A stretch of DNA of 64,000 nt from Altererythrobacter sp. TH136 (GCF_007065885.1 NZ_CP041409.1:2544153-2608152); one strand, 5' to 3'; positions 18,422-28,494 are shown, counted from the first letter of the stretch. The notes: generated by a model from the letters alone, not told the origin. Numbers and translations: made by a program.

Positions 18422-19717
18422 TCAGACCGCGTCGAGGGCCTGAGCGAAGTCGGCAATCAGGTCTTCGGGATCCTCGATGCCGATGCTGATCCGCACCAGG
18501 TTGTCCGCGATGCCGAGCGCGGTCTTGCGCTCGTCCGGAACCGACAGGTGCGTCATCGAGGCGGGGTGGCTGGCAAGCGTCTCGGTCCCGCCCAGGCTGA
18601 CAGCGAGTTTCGCGATCGTCAGCGCATCCAGGAAACGGAAACACTCCGCCTCGCCGCCCCGGATGAACACCGAGAAGGTGCTTCCCGCGCCCATGCAATG
18701 GCGATCGAAGATGTAATGCTGGCGGGGATCGTCGATCATGCCGAGGTAACCGAGCTTCTCAACCTTGGGATGCCCGGCAAGGAAATCGCAGACCTTGGCT
18801 GCGTTCTGTCCGGCCCGGTCCATCCTGAGCTCTACGGTCTCCAGGCTGCGCAGGAGCATCCAGGCGGTGTTGGGATCGGCGATGCCGCCCATGGTATTGC
18901 GCAACATGCGCACCGGGGTGAGCCATTTCTTGGCCCCCGATACGCTGCCGGCCACGAGGTCCGAATGACCGCCGACGTACTTCGTCAGCGAGTAGACCAC
19001 GATGTCGGCCCCGTGATCGAGCGGACGGGACCACAGCGGCCCCAGAAACGTGTTGTCGATCGCGATGGGGCAGTCGGTGCCCAGCGCGGCGTCGCGCGCA
19101 TCGCGCACGGCCTCGACATCGACCAGCGCATTGGTCGGGTTGGCGGGGCTTTCGAGGTAAACCATCGCCACCTTGCCGCCCTGGCTGTCCGCCAGCGCCT
19201 TGGCCTTGGCCATGACGGCGTCCAGTTCGGCGCGGTCGGCACCCGCGGGGAAATCGACATAGGTCACGCCGAACCGGCTCATGTGCTTTGCCACGAACCC
19301 TTCACTGGCGGCATAGAGAGGCCCCGAATGCACGATGACATCGCCCGCGGAGCAGAACGTCAGCAGCAGCACACAGATGGCGGTCATGCCGCTTGAGAAG
19401 CACAGCGTCTCCTCCGCGCCATCCCAGATCGACAGGCGCGCCTCGAGGATCTCCTGGTTGGGTCCGTTGAAGCGGGAATAGACCAGCCCTTCCGCGCCGC
19501 CGGGCCGCTTGCCGGTGATGCCTTCGAAGTGGCGCTTGCCAGCGGCGGCGTTCTCGAACGCAAAGGTGCTAGTGAGGAAGATCGGCGGCTTCAGGCTGCC
19601 TTCGGACAGCGCGGGATCGTATCCCGCACCCATCATCAAGGTGGAAGGCTTCAGTTCGTGGTCGCCGATGCGGGTGACGGCCGCCTTGGGCTTGCGAGTG
19701 GGGGTAGGGTCGGACAT
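18422..19717 (-). CDS. Cys/Met metabolism PLP-dependent enzyme (cystathionine gamma-synthase/methionine gamma-lyase type)
   Basis: A 431-residue fold-type I PLP enzyme of transsulfuration. It has YSRFNGPNQEILEARL near the start, the cofactor loop SSGMTAICVLLLTF, AIDNTFLGPL, and the Schiff-base Lys in VYSLTKYVGGHSD. The ATG at 19717 follows TGAGGAAGC and is preferred to an upstream in-frame start that would add 31 non-conserved residues. Whether it is a synthase or a lyase cannot be decided from sequence. No riboswitch is recognised in the 170 bases upstream. Confidence 0.88.
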   Translation of the reverse strand: MSDPTPTRKPKAAVTRIGDHELKPSTLMMGAGYDPALSEGSLKPPIFLTSTFAFENAAAGKRHFEGITGKRPGGAEGLVYSRFNGPNQEILEARLSIWDGAEETLCFSSGMTAICVLLLTFCSAGDVIVHSGPLYAASEGFVAKHMSRFGVTYVDFPAGADRAELDAVMAKAKALADSQGGKVAMVYLESPANPTNALVDVEAVRDARDAALGTDCPIAIDNTFLGPLWSRPLDHGADIVVYSLTKYVGGHSDLVAGSVSGAKKWLTPVRMLRNTMGGIADPNTAWMLLRSLETVELRMDRAGQNAAKVCDFLAGHPKVEKLGYLGMIDDPRQHYIFDRHCMGAGSTFSVFIRGGEAECFRFLDALTIAKLAVSLGGTETLASHPASMTHLSVPDERKTALGIADNLVRISIGIEDPEDLIADFAQALDAV

Positions 19718-19888
19718 GCGATGCTTCCTCAGGACCAACGCTCCCAGGGAGGCGGGGAGCACGAGAATGAGGGGCCGGGGCGCTCGTGTCCTAACCTCCG
19801 CAGGACGCATCTCCGCCGGCTCGACGGTCGCCGGAGCGATTACGGTGCGGCGGCGATGATTTCAACCGCAACCATCGGCCGCTTGCGC

Positions 19889-21301
19889 TCACGCCCCCAG
19901 CGCCGCTACGCCCCAGACGGCGCCGATCAGCAGGAACACGCCCGCGACATCCAGCGCCGCGCCCGCGGCCAGCATACGCGGCAGGGCGATCCGTCCCGTC
20001 GCCCAGGCGATCGCATTGGGCCCCGTGCCGGCGGGCAGCATGAAGCCCCAACTGGCTGCGAGAGCCGCCGGCAGCGCGAGAAGCACGGGATCAGCGCCGA
20101 GCGCCACCGCAAGGCTCGCCACCACCGGCATGATCGCGCTCGCGGTCGCGACGTTGCTGGCGAATTCGGTGATGGCGATCATCAGGGCGACGACCGCCAA
20201 CGCGACGATGATGAGCGGCACGCTGCTCAGCGCCAGCAGCGACTGGCCGAGCCATGCCGCAAATCCCGATTCGCTCATTCCGGCGGCCAATGCCAGTCCG
20301 CCGCCAAACATCATGATGACGCCCCATGGCGCGCGATCGGCCTCGCTCCAGGTCAGCATCGGCCGCCCGGTACCGTCGGGCAGCACGAACAGGAGCGTCC
20401 CGCAGAACACCGCGATGGTCCCATCGGTCAGCGCGCCCGCAGGGACGAGCGGTTCAAGCAGCGGTTGCGCCATCCACAGTCCGAACGCGAGCATGATCAA
20501 GGGAAGCAGCCGCCGCTCCGGCACCGTCCAGCTATGGTCGGTGTGGATGGCTGCGCGGGCGCCGGTGACATCGAACGGGTGTTCGGCGACCCGGTGCACC
20601 TGGCCGACGATCCAGGCCGCGAGCGGTGTCGCGATCAGCACCACCGGAACCCCGAACGAAGCCCACTGCGCGAACCCGATGCGCACGCCGGTCAGCTCCG
20701 CGATCAGTCCGACGGCGATGGCGTTGGTCGGCGATCCCACGATCGTGCCGAGTCCGCCGATCGAGGCGGCGAAGGCGATCCCCATCGGCAGCGCCCCTGA
20801 CAGGCCGGTCTGAGTGACTTCCTCCGACCCTCCGCTGGCGAGCACCGCGAGTGCCATCGGCATCATGATCAGGGCGGTCGAGGTGTTCGATATGACCATA
20901 CTGAGGATGGCCGCAGCCGCCATGAACGCGAACAGCAGACGATGCTGGCTGCCGCCGTTCCCGACGACCCGCAAAAGACCTTGCGCAAGCCGTGCGTGCA
21001 GCCCGGTGCGTTCGATGGCGAGCGCGATGAACGCGCCGCCCAGGATGAGAAACAGGATCGGGGAATAATACTGGCTGGCGGTCTCGTTCGCGCTCATCAC
21101 CCCGGCCATCGGCAGCACCAGGAATGGCAGGAGCGCGGTGGCGGTGAGCGGCAGCGCCTCGGTCATCCACCATGCGGCCATCCACACGACAAGGCCTGCG
21201 ACCAGCCATGCCTCGGCCGGCATACCTGCGGGCGGCGGCAGCAACAGGGTGAGCACGAATGCCAGCACCCCGGTGACGAGGCCGATCCGTCGTGCTGTCA
21301 T
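19889..21301 (-). CDS. DASS/SLC13 family anion:sodium symporter-like permease
   Basis: A 470-residue inner-membrane transporter with 11-12 hydrophobic segments. Family hallmarks are WWMTEALPLTATALLPF, SNTSTALIMMPMALAV in the first half and SNVATASAIMPVVASLA in the second half, the paired substrate/sodium-binding SNT-type motifs. Substrates of relatives are dicarboxylates or sulfate. The ATG at 21301 gives MTARRIGLV and is preferred to an in-frame start 69 nt upstream. Confidence 0.88.
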   Translation of the reverse strand: MTARRIGLVTGVLAFVLTLLLPPPAGMPAEAWLVAGLVVWMAAWWMTEALPLTATALLPFLVLPMAGVMSANETASQYYSPILFLILGGAFIALAIERTGLHARLAQGLLRVVGNGGSQHRLLFAFMAAAAILSMVISNTSTALIMMPMALAVLASGGSEEVTQTGLSGALPMGIAFAASIGGLGTIVGSPTNAIAVGLIAELTGVRIGFAQWASFGVPVVLIATPLAAWIVGQVHRVAEHPFDVTGARAAIHTDHSWTVPERRLLPLIMLAFGLWMAQPLLEPLVPAGALTDGTIAVFCGTLLFVLPDGTGRPMLTWSEADRAPWGVIMMFGGGLALAAGMSESGFAAWLGQSLLALSSVPLIIVALAVVALMIAITEFASNVATASAIMPVVASLAVALGADPVLLALPAALAASWGFMLPAGTGPNAIAWATGRIALPRMLAAGAALDVAGVFLLIGAVWGVAALGA

Positions 21302-21385
21302 CGGTCTTGCCCCTCCATGCCCGGAGGCTGTTCTATCGCAACCGCCCGGCAGGGCAACCTGCCCCACCACAGGAGCGTGGCGCGC

Positions 21386-22011
21386 TCAGACGGGGGACAG
21401 TCGCATCGACACGATCTTCCAGGCGAGCTGTTCGCGCGTCGCGCCGTCGATGTCGTTGACCCGGCGCAGGATCACTCACCTGTCAGCGTCGCTCGACTGC
21501 CGTCCGAACGCGCGCCGGTGACCGTTGCCGGCACCGTGTAGTAGGTCGATCCTGCAGCTCCCTCCATCCGGCCGGCAGGCACCGTGACGGCAAGGTCGCG
21601 GAGCGGATGGAACAGTGCGTTGAGCTGCTGTTTCGAAAGCTCTGCCTTGGCCGCATCGCCCATCAGCGCCCACGCCTGATCGAATTCGCGCAGTTCGATC
21701 CCGCGTGCCCACGCCAGCAGGTTGGCCCGTGCGCCCGTTTCCGACCTCGCGGCAGCAAGGGTAAGCGTTGCAGGAGCGATAACAGGCCGGCCATCGTTCT
21801 CGCCGGGAACGGCATCCGGCGAGACGGCCGGATTGGGCGGCACCGGAGAGGGCGGTGCGGGAGTCGGTGATGCGGGCTGGGTGCCCCTTGGCGGGGAAGG
21901 CTCTTCCCCGGTGATCGCCTTCAACTCGTCAGATGGCGCGGGATGTTTCTGCTCGCATGCGGTTAGCAGCAACGCTGCTAGGGCCACCGCGCAGCTCACG
22001 GCTCTTTTCAC
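21386..22011 (-). pseudogene. Lipoprotein gene with a 3' frameshift
   Basis: From GTG 22011 the product begins as a lipoprotein (signal segment and lipobox LLTAC), then a Pro-rich linker and a domain with FDQAWALMGDAAKAELSKQQ. The reading frame meets TGA at 21472-21474 right after ATLTGE. In another frame the sequence continues VILRRVNDIDGATREQLAWK to a stop at 21386-21388, which reads as the natural end of the same beta-rich domain. Adding one G (GAGTGATC to GAGGTGATC) restores it. So this is a one-base deletion, a sequencing error or a genuine frameshift. Function unknown. Confidence 0.65.
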
Positions 22012-22075
22012 GCCACGGCTCCCTCGGGGGCAGCGAAGCCGGACCAGGCGCAAGCCGGATCCGGCATTCGTCAGC

Positions 22076-22618
22076 TTACTTCGGAGAGATCACCATGAGC
22101 ATCTGGCGCCCTTCAAGGCGCGGGTATGCTTCGACCTTGGCGATCTCGGCGGTGTCTTCCTGCACCCGTTTCAACAGGTCCATGCCGAGTTCCTGGTGCG
22201 CCATTTCACGTCCGCGGAAACGCAGGGTCATCTTGACCTTGTCGCCTTCCTCGATGAACTTCTTCACGTTGCGCATTTTCACATCGTAATCGTGATCGTC
22301 GATGTTCGGACGCATCTTGATCTCTTTGATGTCCTGCGTTTTCTGAGTCTTGCGCGCCTGGTTGGCTTTTTTCTGCGCCTCGTAACGGTGCTTGCCGACG
22401 TCGAGGAACTTCGCGACTGGCGGATCGGCGTTTGGCGAGATCTCGACCAGATTAAGGCCAATCTCGTTGGCCTGTTCCATCGCTTCGCGCGTGTACATCA
22501 CGCCGAGGTTCTCACCGTTTTCGTCGATGACGCGAACCTTGTCGGACTGGATCAGATTATCAAAGCGCGGGCCGCTCTTGACGGGCGGGGCCAGCATGCG
22601 CCGGGGGGGACGAGCTAT
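22076..22618 (-). CDS. infC: Translation initiation factor IF-3, probable ATA start
   Basis: Keeps ribosomal subunits apart and checks the initiator tRNA. The product has the IF-3 N-domain ([36 protein letters not shown]) and C-domain ([35 protein letters not shown]). The first in-frame ATG at 22597 has no ribosome site. Seven codons upstream an ATA at 22618-22616 lies 8 nt after a perfect AGGAG, giving IARPPRR before it. Rare start codons in infC are known to allow autoregulation by IF-3 itself, so ATA is the favoured start here. Confidence 0.92.
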   Translation of the reverse strand: MARPPRRMLAPPVKSGPRFDNLIQSDKVRVIDENGENLGVMYTREAMEQANEIGLNLVEISPNADPPVAKFLDVGKHRYEAQKKANQARKTQKTQDIKEIKMRPNIDDHDYDVKMRNVKKFIEEGDKVKMTLRFRGREMAHQELGMDLLKRVQEDTAEIAKVEAYPRLEGRQMLMVISPK

Positions 22619-22631
22619 GGGGCGTTCTCCT
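22616..22631 (-). promoter_or_regulatory. infC ribosome-binding site and non-canonical ATA start
   Basis: AGGAG at 22631-22627 and ATA at 22618-22616 on the minus strand, separated by 8 nt. No in-frame ATG, GTG or TTG has comparable spacing. It is the likely site of IF-3 autogenous control (known principle in enterobacteria with ATT; inferred here). Confidence 0.6.
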
Positions 22632-22693
22632 GAAATGCCATTAGAGTGACGTTCTACTTAGGCGCGAATCGTCAGATACGGAAGAGGCTGCGC

Positions 22694-23416
22694 CTAGGCC
22701 GCCGCACGCCACAGGGGGAATGTGGCGAGTTTGCCACCGGCTGGCACCACCGCGTCAATCGTCCGCGCTGGCTGAAGCGCCTTAAGAATTTCCGGATCGG
22801 CCGCATTCATGCCCCCGGTCAGCGCGCCAAAGGCCGGCAGGATCATCCGTCCAGAGCCGCGTCCGTCCGCGCTGACGACCGCGCACGGCCGGCGGATGCG
22901 CCGCGAACGAACCGTGAGCTGCAGCCGGGGGTGGTAGTGGCCCGACAGTTCGGGCCGCGTCTCGCCTGCTTTCGCGCGGTGACGCAGGACCAGGCCGGCG
23001 ATGACGAGTTCGTTCGCCATCGTGCCGCCCGCCGCTGCCTCCGCCGCGCCGCTGACCTTGTCGATATCGTGATTGCCGGTGATCCAGACCCAGTCGGTGA
23101 CGCGGGTCAGGGCGGCGAGCATGCCGGCGGCGTGCGGTTCCAGCCGGGATGCCCCGCGCGCATCGTGGAAGTTATCGCCCAGCGTATAGACCCGTCGCGC
23201 GCCGGTTTCGCGGATCGCCAGCGCCAGCCGCTCCAGCGTTTCGCGGCTGTCGTAAGGGGGCAGCAGCTGGCCGTGACGCGCGAAGAAGCTGGCTTTTTCC
23301 AGGTGGAGGTCGGCCACCAGCAAAGCCCGTTCCCGCGGCCAGTACAGCGCGCGGCCCTGCGTGATCGCGAATTCTTCGTTAGCGAAGGCAAGGGTGGCGA
23401 ACGAAAGGGGAACCAT
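22694..23416 (-). CDS. pdeM: PdeM-type metallophosphoesterase
   Basis: A 240-residue two-metal phosphoesterase of the ligase-associated DNA-damage-response endonuclease (PdeM) group. Metal motifs are visible: LLVADLHLEKASFFARHG, YTLGDNFHD, TGNHD and SGHYHP, along with LLPPYDSRETL typical of this branch. The open frame extends far upstream but the family starts at MVPLSFATLAF, ATG 23416. The usual partner genes (helicase, ATP-dependent ligase) are not beside it. Confidence 0.8.
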   Translation of the reverse strand: MVPLSFATLAFANEEFAITQGRALYWPRERALLVADLHLEKASFFARHGQLLPPYDSRETLERLALAIRETGARRVYTLGDNFHDARGASRLEPHAAGMLAALTRVTDWVWITGNHDIDKVSGAAEAAAGGTMANELVIAGLVLRHRAKAGETRPELSGHYHPRLQLTVRSRRIRRPCAVVSADGRGSGRMILPAFGALTGGMNAADPEILKALQPARTIDAVVPAGGKLATFPLWRAAA

Positions 23417-23462
23417 GCCGCGCTCTTGCCCCAGTCGATTCGGCTTGGCAAGGGTGTCGCGC

Positions 23463-24320
23463 ATGACTGACTGGACCCCCCACACCGCCCGCGCGAAAGT
23501 CTGGTTCGAAGACTTGCGCGACCAGATCTGCGCTGCGTTCGAGGCGATCGAGCGCGAAGCCGGGTCGGACGCTTCGTTCGAGTACACGCCCTGGGCACGT
23601 GAGGAGGAGGGCAACGATTCCCCCGGTGGCGGCACGCGCGGAGTGATGAAAGGGCAGGTGTTCGAGAAGGTCGGGGTCAACGTGTCCACCGTACACGGCA
23701 ACTTCGCGCCGGGTTTCGCGGCCACGATCAACGGCGCGAGCGAAGAGGATCCGGGCTTCACCGCCACCGGGATCAGCCTGGTCGCGCACATGGCCAATCC
23801 CCACGTGCCGGCGGTCCACATGAACACCCGTTTCCTGACCACCAGCAAGGCGTGGTTCGGGGGCGGGGCGGACCTGAACCCGCCGCTTCCCTATGATGAC
23901 GACACGGCGGAATTTCACGCCGCGTTCCGCGCCGCGTGCGCCGGGCATAATCCCACGTACTACGACCAGTTCAAGAAATGGGCGGACGATTACTTCTATA
24001 TCCCGCATCGCGGGGTCCATCGCGGCGTGGGCGGGATTTTCTACGATCACCTCGATTGCGCGGACGACGCCGCATGGGAGCGGCACTTCGCTTTCACCCA
24101 GGATGTCGGAAGGGCATTTCTCGACGTGTTCCCGCGCATCGTCCGGCGCCGTATGGGCGCTGAGTTCACCCCTCAGGAGAAGCTTCAGCAACTGGAGTGG
24201 CGTGGGCGCTACGCCGAGTTCAACCTCGTCTACGATCGCGGCACGTTGTTCGGCCTCAAGACGGGCGGCAACATCGATGCCATCCTGATGAGCCTTCCGC
24301 CCGAGGCGGTGTGGAGCTGA
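23463..24320 (+). CDS. hemF: Oxygen-dependent coproporphyrinogen III oxidase
   Basis: Oxidative decarboxylation of coproporphyrinogen III in heme synthesis. The 285-residue product has the family signatures GGGTRGVMKGQVFEKVGVN, MNTRFLTTSKAWFGGGADL, FYIPHRGVHRGVGGIFYDHL and EFNLVYDRGTLFGLKTGGN. It is divergent from pdeM with only 46 nt between starts. Confidence 0.96.
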   Translation: MTDWTPHTARAKVWFEDLRDQICAAFEAIEREAGSDASFEYTPWAREEEGNDSPGGGTRGVMKGQVFEKVGVNVSTVHGNFAPGFAATINGASEEDPGFTATGISLVAHMANPHVPAVHMNTRFLTTSKAWFGGGADLNPPLPYDDDTAEFHAAFRAACAGHNPTYYDQFKKWADDYFYIPHRGVHRGVGGIFYDHLDCADDAAWERHFAFTQDVGRAFLDVFPRIVRRRMGAEFTPQEKLQQLEWRGRYAEFNLVYDRGTLFGLKTGGNIDAILMSLPPEAVWS

Positions 24321-24400
24321 ACCGCACTCGCGCGCGATGACCACTTACTGCGCCGCCGCGCGATGACCCGCGGCTGCACCAACATAATTCGGAGAATTTC

Positions 24401-26305
24401 ATGCGTAGTCTTGCCGCCCTTCTGCTGCTCGCATCGACCGCGGCGTGCACGACGATGACGCCTGACGCGCCTCCCCAGACCATGGTGGCGCCGATCCTGA
24501 CCAGTACGGACGCCCGCGACACGGCGACCTATGCCCGGCCAGAAGTCGCACGGGTCACGCACGTCGACCTCGATCTCGCGCTCGACTTCGCTGCCAAGAC
24601 GGTGGGCGGCACCGCGACACTCGATCTCCTCACCGCGCCCGGCGCGACCGAGGTCGTCCTGGACGATCGCGGCTTGCAGATCAGCCGCGTCACCGATGGC
24701 GGCGGCGCGGAACTGCCGTTCACCGTCGGCCAGTCGGTCGAGGGCCGGGGCGCGCCGCTGACCATCGCCATCGGACCGGGAGCCGAGCGCCGGCGCATCG
24801 CCATCCAGTACACCGCCGCCCCCGGCGCCGAGGCGCTGCAGTGGCTTGCTCCTGAGCAGACCGCGGGCAAGGCGCAGCCGTTCCTGTTCAGCCAGGGCCA
24901 GGCGATCCTCAACCGCACATGGATCCCGACGCAAGACAGCCCCGGCATTCGCCAGACCTGGCGCGCGCGGATCACCGCACCCAAGCCGCTGACGGTGGTG
25001 ATGTCGGGCCTGAAGCAGGGCGAGACGGAAGACCTCGGCGATCGCCGCGCGTTCACCTATGCAATGAACAAGCCGGTCGCGCCGTATCTGATCGCGATCG
25101 CGGCAGGCGACATCGCGTTCCGTGAGATCGGCCCGCGCACCGGGGTGTGGGCCGAACCGGCCACCCTGGCCGCGGCGCATCACGAAACCGCCGATACCGA
25201 GAAGATGGTTGTGGCTGCGGAGAAGCTATACGGTCCGTACCGCTGGGGCCGCTACGACATGATCGTGCTGCCGCCGAGCTTCCCCTACGGCGGGATGGAA
25301 AACCCGACACTCACCTTCCTGACGCCGACCTTCATCGCCGGCGACCGCAGCCTCAACGGCCTGATCGCACACGAACTGGCGCACTCGTGGTCCGGCAATC
25401 TGGTGACCAACGCCAACTGGTCCGACAGCTGGCTGAACGAAGGCGTCACCAGCTATTTCGAGAACCGCATCATCGAGGCGCTGTACGGTCCCCGCCGCGC
25501 CAGCCAGGAAGCGGCGTTGAGCTTTGCCGAGATGGAGGGCGAGCTGGCCAAGGCCGGTCCCGACAACCCGGAGACCGCGCTGCACTTGCCCGACAGCGTG
25601 GCCGGGCCCGACGCCGGGCTGGGCGGAGTAATCTACGACAAGGGCGCGGTGTTCATGCGGACCGTCGAAACCATCGTCGGCCGCCCCCGGTTCGATGCCT
25701 GGCTGCGCCAGTGGTTCGACAACCACGCGTTCCAGCCCGCCACCAGCGCGATGATCCTGGCTGACATGAAGGCCAACCTTGTCGGCAACGACCCTGCGCT
25801 GGCGCAGCGCCTGATGCTCGACGAATGGATCTACCAGCCGGGCCTGCCGGCCAATGCGGTGCGGCCGAACCCCGCCGCGTTTGCCGAGGTCGATGCTGCC
25901 GCCGCGGCCTACGGCACCGGCGGCGGGGTGCCGCAAGCTGCCTGGGCAAAGTGGACCACGGCCGAACGTCTGCGGTTCATGGCCAAGCTGCCGCGCGAGC
26001 GCACTGCGGCCCAGCTTGGCGCGCTGGACCAGGCGCTGGGCCTGTCGAACGAGGGCAACGACGAAGTCCTGTTCGCATGGCTCCAGCTGGCTCTCGCCAA
26101 TCGCTACGAACCCGCCGTCCCGCTGGCGGAGCAATTCCTGGCCCGGGTCGGCCGCCGCAAGTTCGTCGCGCCGTTGTTCGAGACCCTGATGGGTGAGGGC
26201 GAGTGGGGCCAGCCACTGGCGCGTCGCATCTACGCCACAACGCGTCCGGGTTACCACGCTGTAACTACGGTCACGGTCGACAAGCTGGTGCTCAAGAAGG
26301 ACTGA
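24401..26305 (+). CDS. M1 family metallopeptidase (leukotriene A4 hydrolase-like), lipoprotein
   Basis: A 634-residue zinc aminopeptidase exported as a lipoprotein (lipobox STAAC, Cys16). The N-terminal saddle domain is followed by the exopeptidase motif YGGMENPTLTFL (about residue 297) and the zinc site HELAHSW plus the downstream Glu in WLNEGVTSYFE (about residues 323-350). The C-terminal ARM-like helical domain (from about residue 490) groups it with LTA4-hydrolase-type M1 enzymes. GGAGA lies upstream of the ATG. It probably trims peptides in the periplasm. Confidence 0.93.
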   Translation: MRSLAALLLLASTAACTTMTPDAPPQTMVAPILTSTDARDTATYARPEVARVTHVDLDLALDFAAKTVGGTATLDLLTAPGATEVVLDDRGLQISRVTDGGGAELPFTVGQSVEGRGAPLTIAIGPGAERRRIAIQYTAAPGAEALQWLAPEQTAGKAQPFLFSQGQAILNRTWIPTQDSPGIRQTWRARITAPKPLTVVMSGLKQGETEDLGDRRAFTYAMNKPVAPYLIAIAAGDIAFREIGPRTGVWAEPATLAAAHHETADTEKMVVAAEKLYGPYRWGRYDMIVLPPSFPYGGMENPTLTFLTPTFIAGDRSLNGLIAHELAHSWSGNLVTNANWSDSWLNEGVTSYFENRIIEALYGPRRASQEAALSFAEMEGELAKAGPDNPETALHLPDSVAGPDAGLGGVIYDKGAVFMRTVETIVGRPRFDAWLRQWFDNHAFQPATSAMILADMKANLVGNDPALAQRLMLDEWIYQPGLPANAVRPNPAAFAEVDAAAAAYGTGGGVPQAAWAKWTTAERLRFMAKLPRERTAAQLGALDQALGLSNEGNDEVLFAWLQLALANRYEPAVPLAEQFLARVGRRKFVAPLFETLMGEGEWGQPLARRIYATTRPGYHAVTTVTVDKLVLKKD

Positions 26306-26402
26306 GCCAGCTTCTTTCCAGGGGGCGCCGCGTCCGGCATGCGGCCCCCCGTCGACGAAAAGGCTTGCTCCTGTTCGCGCATTCCTCACATCAGGGTGCG
26401 AG

Positions 26403-28493
26403 ATGTTGCGGCAATACGAACTGGTAGAGCGGGTCAAGGAATACGACCCGGACGCCGACGAGGCGCTGCTGAACCGCGCCTATGTCTATACCGTGCAGAA
26501 ACACGGCACGCAGAAGCGCGCAAGCGGGGACCCGTACTTCAGTCATCCGGTCGAGGTGGCTGGCCTGATGACCGACCTGAAGCTCGATCAGGAAACGATC
26601 ATCACCGCGCTGCTCCACGACACGGTCGAGGATACGCTGGCGACGATTGGCGACATCGAGATCAATTTCGGCAGCGAAGTCGCGCAACTGGTCGACGGCG
26701 TTACCAAGCTGTCGAAGATTGAGGCGATGCCCGAGAACGAGCGGGCGGCGGAGAACCTGCGCAAGTTCCTGCTCGCGATGAGCGAGGACATTCGCGTGCT
26801 GCTCGTGAAGCTGGGCGACCGGCTGCACAACATGCGGACGCTCCATTTCATCAAGTCACCGGAAAAGCGCCAGCGCATCGCGCGCGAGACGATGGACATC
26901 TACGCCCCCCTGGCCGAGCGGGTTGGGATGTACGAATACGTGCGTGAGATGCAGCTTCTCGCGTTCGAACAAATCGAGCCGGAAGCCTACGCCACCATCA
27001 CCGGCCGCCTGGCGCAGATCCGCAGTGCCGACGGCGGCCAGGTGGATGCCATCGCGCTGGCGATCAAGCAGGCGCTGGCCGAAGCGGGGCTGAAGGTCGA
27101 GGTATCGGGCCGCGAAAAGCACCCGTATTCGATCTGGCGCAAGATGGCCGAACGGCACGTCAATTTCGAACAAGTGACGGACATCATGGCCTTCCGGGTC
27201 ATCACCGAAAGCGATGCCGATTGTTACCGCGCGCTGGGGGTGCTGCACACGACGTGGCAGTTCATTCCGGGGCGCTTCAAGGACTATATCTCCACGCCGA
27301 AGACCAACGGCTATCGCTCGCTGCACACCAGCCTCATCTATGAAAACTCGATGCGGGTGGAAGTCCAGGTGCGCACCCGCGCGATGCACCGGACCAACGA
27401 ATTCGGCCTGGCCGCGCACTGGGCGTACAAGCAGGGCGACAAGCCCGATGGCCAGGTCGGCTGGTTGCGCGATCTGATCGAGATCGTCGATGCCAGCCAC
27501 GATGCCGAGGAACTGCTCGAGCATACGCGGATGGCGATCTACCAGGACCGCATCTTCGCTTTCACCCCCAAGGGCGCGTTGTTCCAGCTGCCAAAGGGCG
27601 CGACGCCGGTCGATTTCGCGTTCGCGGTGCACACCGATCTTGGCGCGCAGACCGTGGGCGCCAAGATCAACGGGCGGCACATGCCGCTGCGCACGGTGCT
27701 CAATAACGGCGACGTGGTGGAGATCATCAAGGGCAAGGCGGCCGAGCCGCAGTTGTCGTGGCTCAGCTTCGTCACCACCGGCAAGGCGCGCGCATCGATC
27801 CGCCGGGCGGTGCGGCTGAAGGAGCGCGACGAGGTCGCCGCGCTGGGCCGAAAGCTGTTCGACGAGATCGCCGCGCGGCTGCCGGTCAAGATCGGCAAGA
27901 AGGCGCTGCGCGAAGCGGTCAAACGGCTGGATCTCGAGGATGAGGACGAGCTGATGTATATCATCGGCGCCAATAAGCTGCCTGACCGCGAGGTGATGGA
28001 AGCGCTGGTGCCCGGCAGCACCGCCGGCGTCGAACTGCAGGAACCATGGCCGCGGCAGGAACGCGCCATCTCGATCCGCGGGCTCACGCCCGGAGTCGGG
28101 TTCAGCCTGGCCGAATGCTGCCACCCGGTGCCGGGCGATCGGATCGTCGGCTTGCGCAAGTCGGGCGAGCCGGTGGAGGTCCACACGATCGATTGCCTGG
28201 AACTCGCCAGCGGGATCGACGCCGACTGGATCGACCTGTCGTGGGGCAAGCGCAGCCACGGCGCGGTCGGGCGGGTGCGGGCAACGCTGTATGACCGCCC
28301 CGGCACGCTGGCCGAGATGGCGGGCCTGTACGCGCAGAACCACGCCAATGTCGTCGCGCTGGAGCAGACCCAGACTGACCCCCCGTTCACCACCTACGAG
28401 GTTGAACTCGATGTGCAGGACCTGGCGCACCTGACGCGCATCGTCAGCGCGCTGCGCGCCAGCGACGCCGTGGCGCAGGCTGAGCGGATTTGA
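26403..28493 (+). CDS. rsh: Bifunctional (p)ppGpp synthetase/hydrolase (Rsh)
   Basis: A 696-residue RelA/SpoT homologue controlling the stringent response. In order: HD hydrolase domain with ALLHDTVEDT (H72, D73, E77, D78), synthetase domain (REKHPYSIWRKM, TNGYRSLHTSLIYE), TGS domain (FAFTPKGALFQLPKGATPVDFA) and a C-terminal ACT domain (TLYDRPGTLAEMAGLY). Both catalytic domains look intact. It is followed by decayed genes. Confidence 0.95.
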   Translation: MLRQYELVERVKEYDPDADEALLNRAYVYTVQKHGTQKRASGDPYFSHPVEVAGLMTDLKLDQETIITALLHDTVEDTLATIGDIEINFGSEVAQLVDGVTKLSKIEAMPENERAAENLRKFLLAMSEDIRVLLVKLGDRLHNMRTLHFIKSPEKRQRIARETMDIYAPLAERVGMYEYVREMQLLAFEQIEPEAYATITGRLAQIRSADGGQVDAIALAIKQALAEAGLKVEVSGREKHPYSIWRKMAERHVNFEQVTDIMAFRVITESDADCYRALGVLHTTWQFIPGRFKDYISTPKTNGYRSLHTSLIYENSMRVEVQVRTRAMHRTNEFGLAAHWAYKQGDKPDGQVGWLRDLIEIVDASHDAEELLEHTRMAIYQDRIFAFTPKGALFQLPKGATPVDFAFAVHTDLGAQTVGAKINGRHMPLRTVLNNGDVVEIIKGKAAEPQLSWLSFVTTGKARASIRRAVRLKERDEVAALGRKLFDEIAARLPVKIGKKALREAVKRLDLEDEDELMYIIGANKLPDREVMEALVPGSTAGVELQEPWPRQERAISIRGLTPGVGFSLAECCHPVPGDRIVGLRKSGEPVEVHTIDCLELASGIDADWIDLSWGKRSHGAVGRVRATLYDRPGTLAEMAGLYAQNHANVVALEQTQTDPPFTTYEVELDVQDLAHLTRIVSALRASDAVAQAERI

Positions 28494-28494
28494 G

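Noticed and set aside
19718..19888. SAM-responsive riboswitch upstream of the Cys/Met PLP enzyme
   Set aside because: No conserved SAM-II or other SAM riboswitch core could be matched in the 170-base leader.
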